Shown here: positions 8,737 through 19,509 of the stretch, in pieces
Numbering within the stretch: position 1 is the stretch's first letter
Layout: every line of letters begins with the position of its first letter
NCBI GenBank assembly: GCA_046341775.1
Contig: JBKDQQ010000045.1
Coordinates: 1-64,000, forward strand
Origin: SXXH01 sp041165735
GTDB taxonomy: Bacteria; Planctomycetota; UBA1135; GCA-002686595
Length of the DNA stretch: 64,000 nucleotides
Reading direction: 5' to 3'
Notes under the pieces: model-generated
Databases searched by the model: none
What the model was told of the DNA's origin: nothing
Seen by the model: only the letters and a program-made list of their open reading frames with translations
Translations under genes and position numbers: made by a program

Positions 8737-8897
8737 GCGGGGCGTCCCGCGCGCACCGCGCGCCTGGTTGCTCGTCGCAGGAGGAGCGCGGTCGAAGGCC
8801 GCGACGTCCTCGAGGCGGATCGCCCGGTGCATTGCGCGACGAGGAAGGCGCGACGAGGAAGGCGCGCCCTTCGCACGCCGGCGCGCGCGGGAGACGG

Positions 8898-9620
8898 TCA
8901 ACCCCGCGGGTCGACGACGCGGCCGTCCTTCATGCGCACGACGCGCGAGCAGCGCGCGGCCACGCGCTCGTCGTGCGTCACGAGCAGCAGCGTCAAGGCG
9001 CGCTTCTGCTGCTCCTCGAGCAGCAGGTCGAGCACCTTCGCTCCGGTCGTCGAGTCGAGGTTGCCCGTCGGTTCGTCGGCGATCACGAGCTTGGGGTCGA
9101 GCAGCAGGGCGCGCGCGATGGCGACGCGCTGCTTCTCGCCGCCCGAGAGTTGCGCCGGTCGGTGGTCGAGCCGGTCGCCGAGCCCGAACTCGACCAGCAT
9201 CGCGCGCGCGCGTTCGCGCAGCTCCCTGCGCCGCGCCTTGAGGTCGGGGTCCGAGCCGATCATCGCCGGGAGGAGCACGTTCTCGACGGCGTCGAGCTCG
9301 GGGATGAGATGGAAGAACTGGAACACGAAGCCGACCGCGCGGTTCCTGAGGCGCGCGCGCTCCGCGGGAGGTTCCCGCCACGCCGAGACTTCGCCGTAGC
9401 GCACCTCGCCTTCGTCGGGCGCGTCGAGCAGGCCCAGCACCTGGATCAGGGTCGACTTGCCGGCGCCCGAGGAACCCATCAGGGCGACGAGCTCGCCTTC
9501 GTGCAGTTCGAGGTCGACGCCGTGCAGCACTTCGACGACGCGCTCGCCCACCTTGAAGCGGCGCTTGACGCCGCGCGCCTCGAGCAGCGGACGAGCGGGC
9601 TTCGCGGGTTGGTTCGCCAT
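8898..9620 (-). CDS. ABC transporter ATP-binding protein, LolD-like
   Basis: 240-residue ATPase of the MacB/LolD family. Walker A 'GSSGAGKST', signature 'LSGGEKQRVAIARAL', Walker B 'LVIADEPTGNLD', and H-loop 'VTHDER' are all present. The Q-loop region 'VGFVFQFFHLIPELDAVENV' is characteristic of LolD/FtsE-type proteins. It follows its permease by eight bases. ATG 9620 was chosen; a GTG 12 bases upstream overlapping the permease stop is an alternative. Together with the permease it should extract lipoproteins or another lipid-linked substrate from the cytoplasmic membrane, or act as a MacB-like exporter. Confidence 0.9.
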   Translation of the reverse strand: MANQPAKPARPLLEARGVKRRFKVGERVVEVLHGVDLELHEGELVALMGSSGAGKSTLIQVLGLLDAPDEGEVRYGEVSAWREPPAERARLRNRAVGFVFQFFHLIPELDAVENVLLPAMIGSDPDLKARRRELRERARAMLVEFGLGDRLDHRPAQLSGGEKQRVAIARALLLDPKLVIADEPTGNLDSTTGAKVLDLLLEEQQKRALTLLLVTHDERVAARCSRVVRMKDGRVVDPRG

Positions 9621-9628
9621 GGACAGGC

Positions 9629-11002
9629 TCACTCGTGGCGCAAGGCGTCGAGGGGATGGAGTCGCCCGGCGCGCACCGCCGGCACCAGGGCGAAGAGCAG
9701 CGTGCACAGGAACGCGCCCAGCACGATCAGCGCCACCCAGCTCGGGTTCACCACCGAGGGGATGTGGTCGAAGATGTAGACGCCGCGGTCGAAGATCTGC
9801 ACGCCGAAGGCCTTCGACAGCGCCTGCTCGATCGAGTCGATGTACACGGCGCCGAGCACGCCCAGCACGGCGCCGGCCAAGGCCCCGAGCAGCGCGTCCC
9901 AGAACGCCACCAGCAGGAAGAGCTGGGAGACGCCGCCGCTGGTGGCTCCGAGCGCCGTCAGGATGCCGATGTCGCGGCGCTTCTCGGTCACCATCATCGA
10001 CAGGATGGCGAAGATGGTGAACGCCGCCACGAGCACGACCAGCGAGAGCATGATGCCCATCAGCACGCGCTCGTTCTTGATGGCGGCGAGCAAAGAGCGG
10101 CGGTGGTCCTCCCACGTGCGGACTTCGCCCGCGTCGACGCCGCGCAGGATGCCCAGCTCGGACAGGCGCAGCGACAAGTCGGACTGCAAGGCGCGGCCGT
10201 GCGAGTCGTAGTCGCGCGTCTTCACGAGCACCTGGCTGTATTGCCTGCCCGTCCCGAGGAAGTCGACCAGCTCCGCGCGATCCATGTAGATGCGCTCGAG
10301 GTCCATCTCGTTCTCCCCCGAACGGAAGGTGCCGGCCACGACGAAGCGGCGGTTCTGCACCTGGAAGTCGCCGTCCTCGGCGTCCGGCACGCCGGTCACG
10401 ACCTCGATGGCGTCGCCGCGCCGCAGGTTCCAAGCGCGCGCCAGTTGCTCGCCCACGACGACCGAGGCCAGCGGCCGACCATCGGGCTCGTGGCCGGGCG
10501 GCGGGGCGAAGGGGCGCGCGGGATCGGCGACGCGCGTCGCGCCGGATCGAGGCGCGCGCTCCAGATCGGCGCGCAGGGCCGTGGTGGCGTACTCGTCGGC
10601 GAGATCGACGCCGACCAGCTTCACGCCGGAGAGGCTCTGCGAGCCGCTGGCGTCGCTCATGCGCAGCGCGCTGATGGCGGCGTCGCCGCCGCCCTGGCCG
10701 ATGATCCCGTACCACACCAGTTGCGCGCACGCCGCCTCGACGCGAGGGTCGGCGCGCACGACATCCAGCACCGGACGCGGATCGAGGGGCGGCAGCGCGC
10801 CGCCCTCCAGCGGCAGGAACAGAGGTTCCACCGACAAGTCGGACAGTCCACCGCGCAAGGTCTTCTTCGACTGCTCGAGGAAGCCGGTCATGATCGACAG
10901 GATCATGATCAGGGCGCCCACGCCGACCGCGATGCCGACCACGCCGATGATGTTCGTCTTGCGGGTGCGCATCCAGCGCCACGACAGGAAGGAGCGGTAC
11001 AT
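9629..11002 (-). CDS. ABC transporter permease, LolC/LolE-like (FtsX domain)
   Basis: 457-residue membrane protein with the four-helix LolC/E plan: an N-terminal helix right after a short cytoplasmic start ('NIIGVVGIAVGVGALIMILS'), a long periplasmic domain (about 45-300), then three helices with the FtsX core 'MLSLVVLVAAFTIFAILS' and the conserved 'RRDIGILTALGA'. It lacks a separate LolE partner in the operon, so it may work as a homodimer like LolF. The order lysS-permease-ATPase with 11- and 8-base spacers suggests one transcript. Confidence 0.88.
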   Translation of the reverse strand: MYRSFLSWRWMRTRKTNIIGVVGIAVGVGALIMILSIMTGFLEQSKKTLRGGLSDLSVEPLFLPLEGGALPPLDPRPVLDVVRADPRVEAACAQLVWYGIIGQGGGDAAISALRMSDASGSQSLSGVKLVGVDLADEYATTALRADLERAPRSGATRVADPARPFAPPPGHEPDGRPLASVVVGEQLARAWNLRRGDAIEVVTGVPDAEDGDFQVQNRRFVVAGTFRSGENEMDLERIYMDRAELVDFLGTGRQYSQVLVKTRDYDSHGRALQSDLSLRLSELGILRGVDAGEVRTWEDHRRSLLAAIKNERVLMGIMLSLVVLVAAFTIFAILSMMVTEKRRDIGILTALGATSGGVSQLFLLVAFWDALLGALAGAVLGVLGAVYIDSIEQALSKAFGVQIFDRGVYIFDHIPSVVNPSWVALIVLGAFLCTLLFALVPAVRAGRLHPLDALRHE

Positions 11003-11013
11003 CGCGGCCCGCC

Positions 11014-12564
11014 TCAGCCCGCCCCGGCCTTGAGCTTGTCGAGCTTGGCGCGCACCAGCGCCAGCTCCTCCTCGAGCTTGCGCGCCTTGCCGCGCAACAG
11101 CGCCTCCTCGGAGTCGGCGCGCTCGGGCTTCATCGCCGGGAAGAGCAGCACGTCGCGGATCGAGTCCTGGTTCGTCAGCACCATGACGAGGCGATCGACG
11201 CCCACGCCCAGGCCTCCAGCCGGGGGCATCCCGTACTCCAGCGCCTGGACGTAGTCCCAGTCGACCTCGCCCGGCGCCTCCGGATCCTTGGTGGCCACCT
11301 GCTCCTCGAAGCGACGCGCCTGCTCGGCCGGATCGTTCAGCTCGCTGAACGCGTTGCCGAGCTCCATGCCCGCCAGGTACACCTCGAAGCGCTCGGCGAT
11401 GCGCGGATCGTCGGAGGAGCACTTGGCCAACGGGCAGATCCGCACCGGATAATCGACCACGAACACCGGGCCGGAGAGCGAACCTTCCACGGTCGCCTCG
11501 AAGACCTCGTTCATCAACTTCCACGGGTCGTCGACCAGCGGGATGCCGAGCTCCTCGGCGCGCCGCCGCGTGCGCGCGTGGTCGTCGAAGGCGAAGCCGT
11601 TGGCCTGCTCGAAGAGCTCGGTGTAGCGCAGGCGCTGGAAGGGCGCCTTGAGGTCGTACTCGCCGCCGCGGAAGCGCACCTTGGTCGTGCCGTTCGCCGC
11701 CATGGCGCAGCGTTCGAACATGCGCTCCACGAGTGCCATCATGCGGCGGTAGTCGGCGTGCGCCTCGTACAGCTCGAGCATGGTGAACTCGGGATTGTGG
11801 CGCTGGGACAAGCCTTCGTTGCGGAAGTTGCGCGACACTTCGAAGACGCGCTCGAGCCCGCCCACCAGCAGGCGCTTCAAGTACAGCTCCGGGGCGATGC
11901 GCAGGTAGAAGTCCGAGTCCAGCGCGTTGTGGTGCGTGACGAAGGGCCGGGCCGCGGCGCCTCCGGCGATGGGGTGGAGCGTCGGCGTCTCGACCTCGAG
12001 GTAGCCTTCCTCGTGCAGGACTTCGCGGATGGTGGCGAGGATCCTGGAGCGCGACTCGAAGACCTGCTGCACGCCCTCGCCCGTCCACAGGTCGACGTAG
12101 CGCCTGCGGTAGCGCAGCTCCTTGTCGACCATGCCGTGCCACTTCTCGGGCGGCGGCGCGACGCTCTTCGCCAGCAGGACCACGGAATCGGCCCACAACG
12201 TGACCTCGCCCTTCTGCGAGTGCCCGACCTCGGCCTCGACCGCGACCCAGTCGCCGCCGTCGAGCAGCTTGCGCCGCGGCCACCACTCCTCGAGCTTCTG
12301 CTTCTGCAAGCCGACCTGCACGAGGCCGGTCTGGTCGCGCAGCGGCAGGAAGACGAGCTTGCCGAAGTCGCGCAGCAGCAGCATGCGTCCGCTGGCGACG
12401 ACCTTCTTCCCGCACAGGGGGCCGGGAGCTTCGCGCGTGCCCGCACCCGCCAGGATCTCGGCGATGGGGATGCCGCGCACGCCGCGCGAGGGATAGGGAT
12501 CGACGCCCGCTTCGCGCAACTGGGCGAGCTTCTTCAGGCGATCTTCGTGGGCGAGTTCCGTCAT
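11014..12564 (-). CDS. lysS: Lysyl-tRNA synthetase, class II
   Basis: 516-residue class II aminoacyl-tRNA synthetase. The N-terminal OB-fold (about 60-160) binds the anticodon; motif 2 'FRNEGLSQRHNPEFTMLEL' and motif 3 'GVGVDRLVMVLTNQ' form the active site. A C-terminal helix of about 35 residues (after 'FPAMKPER') extends past the usual end and may form a coiled coil. ATG 12564 gives the normal family start; a -10-like TACCTT lies 12 bases upstream. It heads an operon with the LolC/E and LolD genes. Confidence 0.95.
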   Translation of the reverse strand: MTELAHEDRLKKLAQLREAGVDPYPSRGVRGIPIAEILAGAGTREAPGPLCGKKVVASGRMLLLRDFGKLVFLPLRDQTGLVQVGLQKQKLEEWWPRRKLLDGGDWVAVEAEVGHSQKGEVTLWADSVVLLAKSVAPPPEKWHGMVDKELRYRRRYVDLWTGEGVQQVFESRSRILATIREVLHEEGYLEVETPTLHPIAGGAAARPFVTHHNALDSDFYLRIAPELYLKRLLVGGLERVFEVSRNFRNEGLSQRHNPEFTMLELYEAHADYRRMMALVERMFERCAMAANGTTKVRFRGGEYDLKAPFQRLRYTELFEQANGFAFDDHARTRRRAEELGIPLVDDPWKLMNEVFEATVEGSLSGPVFVVDYPVRICPLAKCSSDDPRIAERFEVYLAGMELGNAFSELNDPAEQARRFEEQVATKDPEAPGEVDWDYVQALEYGMPPAGGLGVGVDRLVMVLTNQDSIRDVLLFPAMKPERADSEEALLRGKARKLEEELALVRAKLDKLKAGAG

Positions 12565-12690
12565 GATGCGCCGCAGAAGGTAGCGAACCACGCGGGGCCC
12601 ATCCCGTCCAAAGCGCGGCGCGCGTCCGATGGCTTCGTCGGAAGGCACGCCGCCCGCCGCCGCAGGCACGCCGCGCGCCGCCGGAAAGCA

Positions 12691-12729
12691 CACCACCCTC
12701 GCGGCGTCGTTGCGGCCGCGAGGGTGGTG
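12691..12729 (-). terminator. Strong stem-loop after tRNA-Ala
   Basis: A perfect 15-bp stem (12691-12705 with 12715-12729) around a 9-base loop lies 11 bases beyond the 3' end of the tRNA-Ala gene on its strand. The following minus-strand bases include only a short CTTT tract, so it is a GC-strong terminator with a weak U tail. It separates the tRNA from lysS. Confidence 0.75.
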
Positions 12730-12739
12730 CGTGTAGGGG

Positions 12740-12815
12740 TGGTGGAGGTTAGGGGATTCGAACCCCTGGCCTCAACAATGCCATTGTTGCGCTCTACCAA
12801 CTGAGCTAAACCCCC
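12740..12815 (-). tRNA. tRNA-Ala(GGC)
   Basis: 76 bases including an encoded CCA. The acceptor stem GGGGGTT/AACCTCC carries the G3-U70 wobble that identifies alanine tRNA. The D arm GCTC..GAGC, anticodon stem CAACA/TGTTG with loop ATGGCAT (anticodon GGC) and T arm AGGGG-TTCGAAT-CCCCT fold cleanly. Confidence 0.97.
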
Positions 12816-13078
12816 GCCGAGTTGTCGCCGGCCGCGCGCCAAGCGCATGGCCGCCGTCCCAACCGCGTCGTCCACGGGGTGGACAGGACGCTGATCGGGC
12901 CGAGAAGGATGCCGCCGGAAGTGCCGCTTGTCAAATGCCATGGCGGGTTCCAGCGCCGCCGGACACCTGCTGCCGCGCGGGAGAGGCGCGGGGCCGACCG
13001 CGGCTCTTGGCGCGACGCGCATCGGCTACCATGCTCCGTCCCTCGTCGCGGCGCCTAACCCGCCGAGGGGGCACAGGC

Positions 13079-15673
<2,595 letters not shown>

Positions 15674-15683
15674 CGCGCCGGCG

Positions 15684-15702
15684 ACCCGCGCGGCTCGCGG
15701 GT
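15684..15702 (+). terminator. Hairpin between leuS and the RNase gene
   Basis: A 7-bp perfect stem (ACCCGCG/CGCGGGT) with a 5-base loop, 10 bases after the leuS stop and directly before the -10-like hexamer of the next gene. There is no U tract, so its strength as a terminator is uncertain. Confidence 0.4.
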
Positions 15703-15704
15703 GC

Positions 15705-15710
15705 TAGGCT
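15705..15710 (+). promoter_or_regulatory. -10-like hexamer TAGGCT, 6 bases before the RNase start
   Basis: TAGGCT is followed by six bases and the GTG start at 15717, matching the recurring leaderless-type pattern and supporting this start codon. Confidence 0.45.
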
Positions 15711-15716
15711 CCTTGC

Positions 15717-17456
15717 GTGGCAGGCAAGGAGTTCAAGAGCTTCAAGGACCTGCTCGGCGGCGGGCAGCCCGCGCCGAAGCAGGAGGGCGAGATCCGCCTC
15801 TCGGGGGACCTCGCGAAGAAGGGCGAGGAGGCGGCGCGCCACGAGGACGTCGTGGGCGAGGGCGCGCGCGAGCGCATCGGCCGTCGTCCGTCCTCCTTCG
15901 GTCCGATGGACCACGGACCGGCGCGCTACAAGGACGTCGAGAGCGAGGAGATGGTCGTGCTCGGGTCCTTCCGCGTGCGCACCGTGTTCCCGGCCGACGT
16001 GCTGCGCGATGTCTCCGCGCTGCCCGCCGACCCGGGGGAGGAGGACAAGCAAGGTCGCCTCGACCTGCGCGGCGAGCTGATCTACACGATCGACGGCGCC
16101 GACGCGAAGGACTACGACGACGCCATCTCGATCAAGGCGCTCGACGATGGAGCATGGGAGGTCGGCGTGCACATCGCCGACGTGTCGCACTACGTGCGCA
16201 AGGGCACCGCGCTCGACGACGAGGCGCTGGCGCGCGCCACGAGCGTGTACCTCGCCGACCAGGTCGTGCCGATGCTGCCGGAGCAGTTGTCGAACAACCT
16301 CTGCTCGCTGGTCGGCGGCCGCGACCGCCTCGCGTACTCGGTGCTGATGGTGTTCGACCGCAAGGGACAGCGCCTCTCGGCCAAGGTCGCCAAGTCGGTC
16401 ATCCGCAGCGTGCGGCGCAACACCTACAAGGACGTTCAGGACCTGCTCGACGGCGTCGTCACCGAGGCGACGATCGAGATGGAGTTCCTCAAGGAATCGC
16501 TCGAGAACTTCCGGGCGTGGACCTTGGTGCAGCAGAAGTTGCGCGACCAGAAGGGCTCGATGCGCCTGCAATCGAGCGAGAAGAAGTTCCGCTTCGACGA
16601 GCGCGGCGAGCCGAAGGAGTGCTACGAGGCCGATCGGTACTTCTCCCAGGCGCTGATCGAGGAGACGGCTCTCGCCGCCAACCAGGCGGTGGGCGACCTC
16701 TTCCGCGCCAAGGGGCTGCCCACGATCTACCGCGTCCACCCGGAGAAGGACCCCGAGGAGATCGAGAAGCTGGCGGCGATGCTGGAGACGCACGGCATCC
16801 GCGTGCCGAAGAAGGAGCGCCTGACCGGCCGCGACATCGCGCGCCTGATCGTCATCGCGCGCAAGCGCCCCAACGCCGAGGCGCTCGTGGCGCGCATCAT
16901 GGGCCTCGTCGAGCGCGCCGTGTACGAGGTGAAGGACCACGAGGACGTCGCGACGCACTTCGGCCTGGCGCGGCGCGCCTACCTGCACTTCACTTCGCCC
17001 ATCCGGCGCTATCCGGACCTGATCGTCCATCGCTGGCTGTGGGCCGTGGAGACCCGACTCGAGGAGGCCTCCAAGGAGCTCAAGGTGCCCGAGATGGTCG
17101 ACGACCTGGTCGACATCGCCTCGCACTGCTCGACCCAGGCTGAGATGGCGGAGATGGCCGAGCAGACCATCTTCGACCTGAAGGTCTGCCAGTACATGGA
17201 GCCTTCGATCGGCGAAACCCTCGAGGCGCAGGTCGTGCGCGTCAACCCGGCCGGGATGGAGGTGAAGTTGATCGCGCACAACGTGCACGGTTTCCTGCCG
17301 GCGCGTTCGATCGGGGAAAAGGTGCATTGCGAGGGGCCGGTCTTGAAGATCACGGCCGGCCGGCGCCACCTGTCCTTCACGGAGGGCCACCCGATCCAGG
17401 TAAAGATCAAGGATGTGGACTTCCTGCGCTTGCAGGTGCTGCTGGAACTCGGCTGA
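15717..17456 (+). CDS. RNase II/R family exoribonuclease (RNB domain), short form
   Basis: 579-residue 3'-5' exoribonuclease. The RNB catalytic core begins at about residue 115, with the metal-binding aspartates in 'DGADAKDYDDAIS' (126-138) and later 'FTSPIRRYPDLIVHR'. A C-terminal S1 RNA-binding domain follows ('EAQVVRVNPAGMEVKLIA'). The ~110 residues before RNB are charged and low-complexity and show no clear cold-shock domains, so the protein is much shorter than E. coli RNase R (about 800) and lacks the usual N-terminal RNA-binding part. The GTG start is backed by the -10-like hexamer just before it. Two bases after the stop codon a small membrane protein gene begins. Confidence 0.88.
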   Translation: MAGKEFKSFKDLLGGGQPAPKQEGEIRLSGDLAKKGEEAARHEDVVGEGARERIGRRPSSFGPMDHGPARYKDVESEEMVVLGSFRVRTVFPADVLRDVSALPADPGEEDKQGRLDLRGELIYTIDGADAKDYDDAISIKALDDGAWEVGVHIADVSHYVRKGTALDDEALARATSVYLADQVVPMLPEQLSNNLCSLVGGRDRLAYSVLMVFDRKGQRLSAKVAKSVIRSVRRNTYKDVQDLLDGVVTEATIEMEFLKESLENFRAWTLVQQKLRDQKGSMRLQSSEKKFRFDERGEPKECYEADRYFSQALIEETALAANQAVGDLFRAKGLPTIYRVHPEKDPEEIEKLAAMLETHGIRVPKKERLTGRDIARLIVIARKRPNAEALVARIMGLVERAVYEVKDHEDVATHFGLARRAYLHFTSPIRRYPDLIVHRWLWAVETRLEEASKELKVPEMVDDLVDIASHCSTQAEMAEMAEQTIFDLKVCQYMEPSIGETLEAQVVRVNPAGMEVKLIAHNVHGFLPARSIGEKVHCEGPVLKITAGRRHLSFTEGHPIQVKIKDVDFLRLQVLLELG

Positions 17457-17457
17457 A

Positions 17458-17967
17458 ATGCCGGTCATGGCAAGCAGCTCTGTCTACGAGTTCTCCCTGA
17501 TCGCCCACTCCGTCCTGCGCGCCGCCTTCGTCGTGCTGCTCTTCGGCGCGCTGTGGCGCAGCTTCGACGGCTGGCGCAAGTCCCGGGCCTACGACGCGGG
17601 CGACAAGTCGTGGTGGCTGCCCCTGACCATCGTCACGGACGTGCAGCTGACGATCGGGCTGCTGCTGTACTTCGCCTGGAGCCCCGTGGCTTCGCAGGCG
17701 CGCGCTTCGCTGTCCTCGGGCGGCATGAAGGACCCCGTGCAGCGCTTCTGGGCCATGGAGCACTTCTCGTCCATGGTGCTGGTCGTGTTGCTGGTGCACG
17801 TGGCGAAGATCGTCGCGCGCCGCTCGACCGCCCGCCCCGCGCGGGGGCAGTTGGCGGCGTTCGTCATGCTGCTCGTCGGCGCCGCGCTCGTGGCGCGCAT
17901 GACGCCCTGGCCGTGGAGCAAGCACGAAGGCGTGCAGCGCCCGGTGGTGCGCGGCGTCCTCGGCTGA
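17458..17967 (+). CDS. Small four-helix membrane protein ('cytochrome B'-like, function unknown)
   Basis: 169 residues with four predicted membrane helices (about 10-31, 50-70, 95-115, 125-144). Histidines lie in or near helices 1 and 3 ('LIAHSVLRAAF', 'AMEHFSSMVLVVLLVHV'), and the layout 'HS..R....GW....AY' then 'VQLTIGLLLYF', 'RFWAMEH' and final 'PWPW' recalls short proteins of Bacteroidetes that databases label cytochrome B without experimental proof. Haem binding is therefore only a possibility. It starts two bases after the RNase stop and is probably co-transcribed. A second ATG at 17467 is equally possible. Confidence 0.7.
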   Translation: MPVMASSSVYEFSLIAHSVLRAAFVVLLFGALWRSFDGWRKSRAYDAGDKSWWLPLTIVTDVQLTIGLLLYFAWSPVASQARASLSSGGMKDPVQRFWAMEHFSSMVLVVLLVHVAKIVARRSTARPARGQLAAFVMLLVGAALVARMTPWPWSKHEGVQRPVVRGVLG

Positions 17968-18015
17968 TGCTGACGCCTTGCCGCGCGGTCGCGCGGGAGG
18001 TGGGCGCGGACGGCC

Positions 18016-19452
18016 TCAGCGGCCTGGCGGTCGCCGCAGGACGAGCAGGCGCGGCTCCGTCATCTCGAGGATGGCGTCGCGCACCCCTTCGCGGCCCTGT
18101 CCGGAATCCTTGACGCCACCGTAGGGCATGTGGTCGACCCGCCAGTTGGGCGAGTCGCCCACGATCACGCCGCCGACCTCGAGCCGCTCCCACGCCAGCA
18201 GCGCCTTGGTCCAGTCGCGGGTGAAGATCCCGGCCTGCAGGCCGAAGCGCGAGCGGTCGACCGCGGCGAGCGCGTCCTCGTAGCGCGCGTAGGGGATCAG
18301 CACGACGACCGGTCCGAAGGCCTCCTCGGCGTGCAGCGGCTCGTCCTCGGGCACGCCTTCGAGCACCGTGGGCTCGAGCAACGCGCCGCGGCGTCCACCG
18401 CCCACGAGCACGCGCGCCCCGCGCCGGGTGGCGGAGGCGATCCAGCCTTCGAGGCGCACGGCCTCCTTCTCGGCGATCAGCGGGCCGACGGAGACGGCGG
18501 GGTCCTTGGGATCTCCGCAGCGCAGCGCGCGCACGGCGGACACGAACTGCTCGCGGAACGCGTCCCAGCGCGACTCGTGCACGTACACGCGCTGCGCCTT
18601 GATGCAGGACTGCCCGGATTGGCGGAAGGCGCCCGCGACCGTGCGCGCCACGGCGTCCTCGAGGTCCCAGTCCGGCTCGACGACCGCCGCCGCGTTGCCG
18701 CCCAGCTCGAGCACGACCTTCTTGCGCCCCGCCCGGCGCTTGAGGTCCCAGCCCACGTCGGGCGAGCCCGTGAAGGACAGCAGCTTGGCTCGTTCGTCGG
18801 TGGCGAAGCGGTCCGCCGCCTCGCGCGGACAGGGCAGGATCGAGAAGGCGCCATCGGGGAGGTTCGTCGCGGCCAGCACTTCGCCCATCAACAGCGCGCC
18901 GATGGGGGTCGACGACGCGGGCTTCAGCACGAAGGTGCAACCCGCGGCGATGGCGGGCGCCACCTTGTGCGCGGCGAGGTTCAGCGGGAAGTTGAAGGGC
19001 GAGATGAACGAGCAAGGACCGATGGGCGCGCGCCGCACGAAGCCGTGCCACCCGACGGCGCGCGGCGAGGCGTCCATCGGCAGCACTTCGCCGCCGATGC
19101 GGGTGGCCTCGCCGGCGGCGAGGCGGAAGGTGTCGACGAGCCGCGCGACCTCGGTGCGCGCGTCGACGATGGGCTTGCCGCCTTCGACGCACAGCACATG
19201 GGCGAGTTCGTCCTGTCGCGCCTCGAAGGCCGCGGCGCACGCCAAGAGCGCATCCCGTCGTTCGCAGGCGGGCATGGCCGCCATGGCCGGCGCGGCGGCC
19301 GCCGCCGCGGCGAAGGCGGCGTCGATGTGCGCGTCGTCGGCCTGCGCCACGCGGCTGGCGATCTCCTGCGTGTGCTTGTCGCGCACGACCAGGTCGGTGT
19401 TGGCGTGCACGGCCTTCGAGGCCAGCCAGAACGGATAGGTGGCGCGGATCAT
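18016..19452 (-). CDS. NAD(P)-dependent aldehyde dehydrogenase
   Basis: 478-residue aldehyde dehydrogenase superfamily enzyme oxidising an aldehyde to a carboxylate. The catalytic cysteine is in 'GQSCIKAQRVYV' and the general-base glutamate in 'VLELGGNAA'; 'FISPFNFPLNLAAHK' and 'FTGSPDVGWDLK' form the cofactor site. It resembles the lactaldehyde/phosphonoacetaldehyde/methylmalonate-semialdehyde-like branch rather than betaine aldehyde dehydrogenases, but substrate cannot be fixed. ATG 19452 sits eight bases after a -10-like TACGCT. It is divergent, by 57 bases, from the SenB-like gene, so the two may share control. Confidence 0.9.
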   Translation of the reverse strand: MIRATYPFWLASKAVHANTDLVVRDKHTQEIASRVAQADDAHIDAAFAAAAAAAPAMAAMPACERRDALLACAAAFEARQDELAHVLCVEGGKPIVDARTEVARLVDTFRLAAGEATRIGGEVLPMDASPRAVGWHGFVRRAPIGPCSFISPFNFPLNLAAHKVAPAIAAGCTFVLKPASSTPIGALLMGEVLAATNLPDGAFSILPCPREAADRFATDERAKLLSFTGSPDVGWDLKRRAGRKKVVLELGGNAAAVVEPDWDLEDAVARTVAGAFRQSGQSCIKAQRVYVHESRWDAFREQFVSAVRALRCGDPKDPAVSVGPLIAEKEAVRLEGWIASATRRGARVLVGGGRRGALLEPTVLEGVPEDEPLHAEEAFGPVVVLIPYARYEDALAAVDRSRFGLQAGIFTRDWTKALLAWERLEVGGVIVGDSPNWRVDHMPYGGVKDSGQGREGVRDAILEMTEPRLLVLRRPPGR

Positions 19453-19460
19453 CGCCCGAA

Positions 19461-19466
19461 AGCGTA
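19461..19466 (-). promoter_or_regulatory. -10-like hexamer TACGCT before the aldehyde dehydrogenase gene
   Basis: On the minus strand TACGCT precedes the ATG at 19452 by eight bases, fitting the near-leaderless pattern. Confidence 0.35.
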
Positions 19467-19509
19467 GCGTGTGGCCGAGCGGGAGCGAGTCTGGCATCCT
19501 GCAGGTCGG

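Noticed and set aside
8737..8897. Small gene or terminator between nadK and lolD
   Set aside because: Only a short GC hairpin of the kind expected by chance at this GC content; no frame with plausible coding character.
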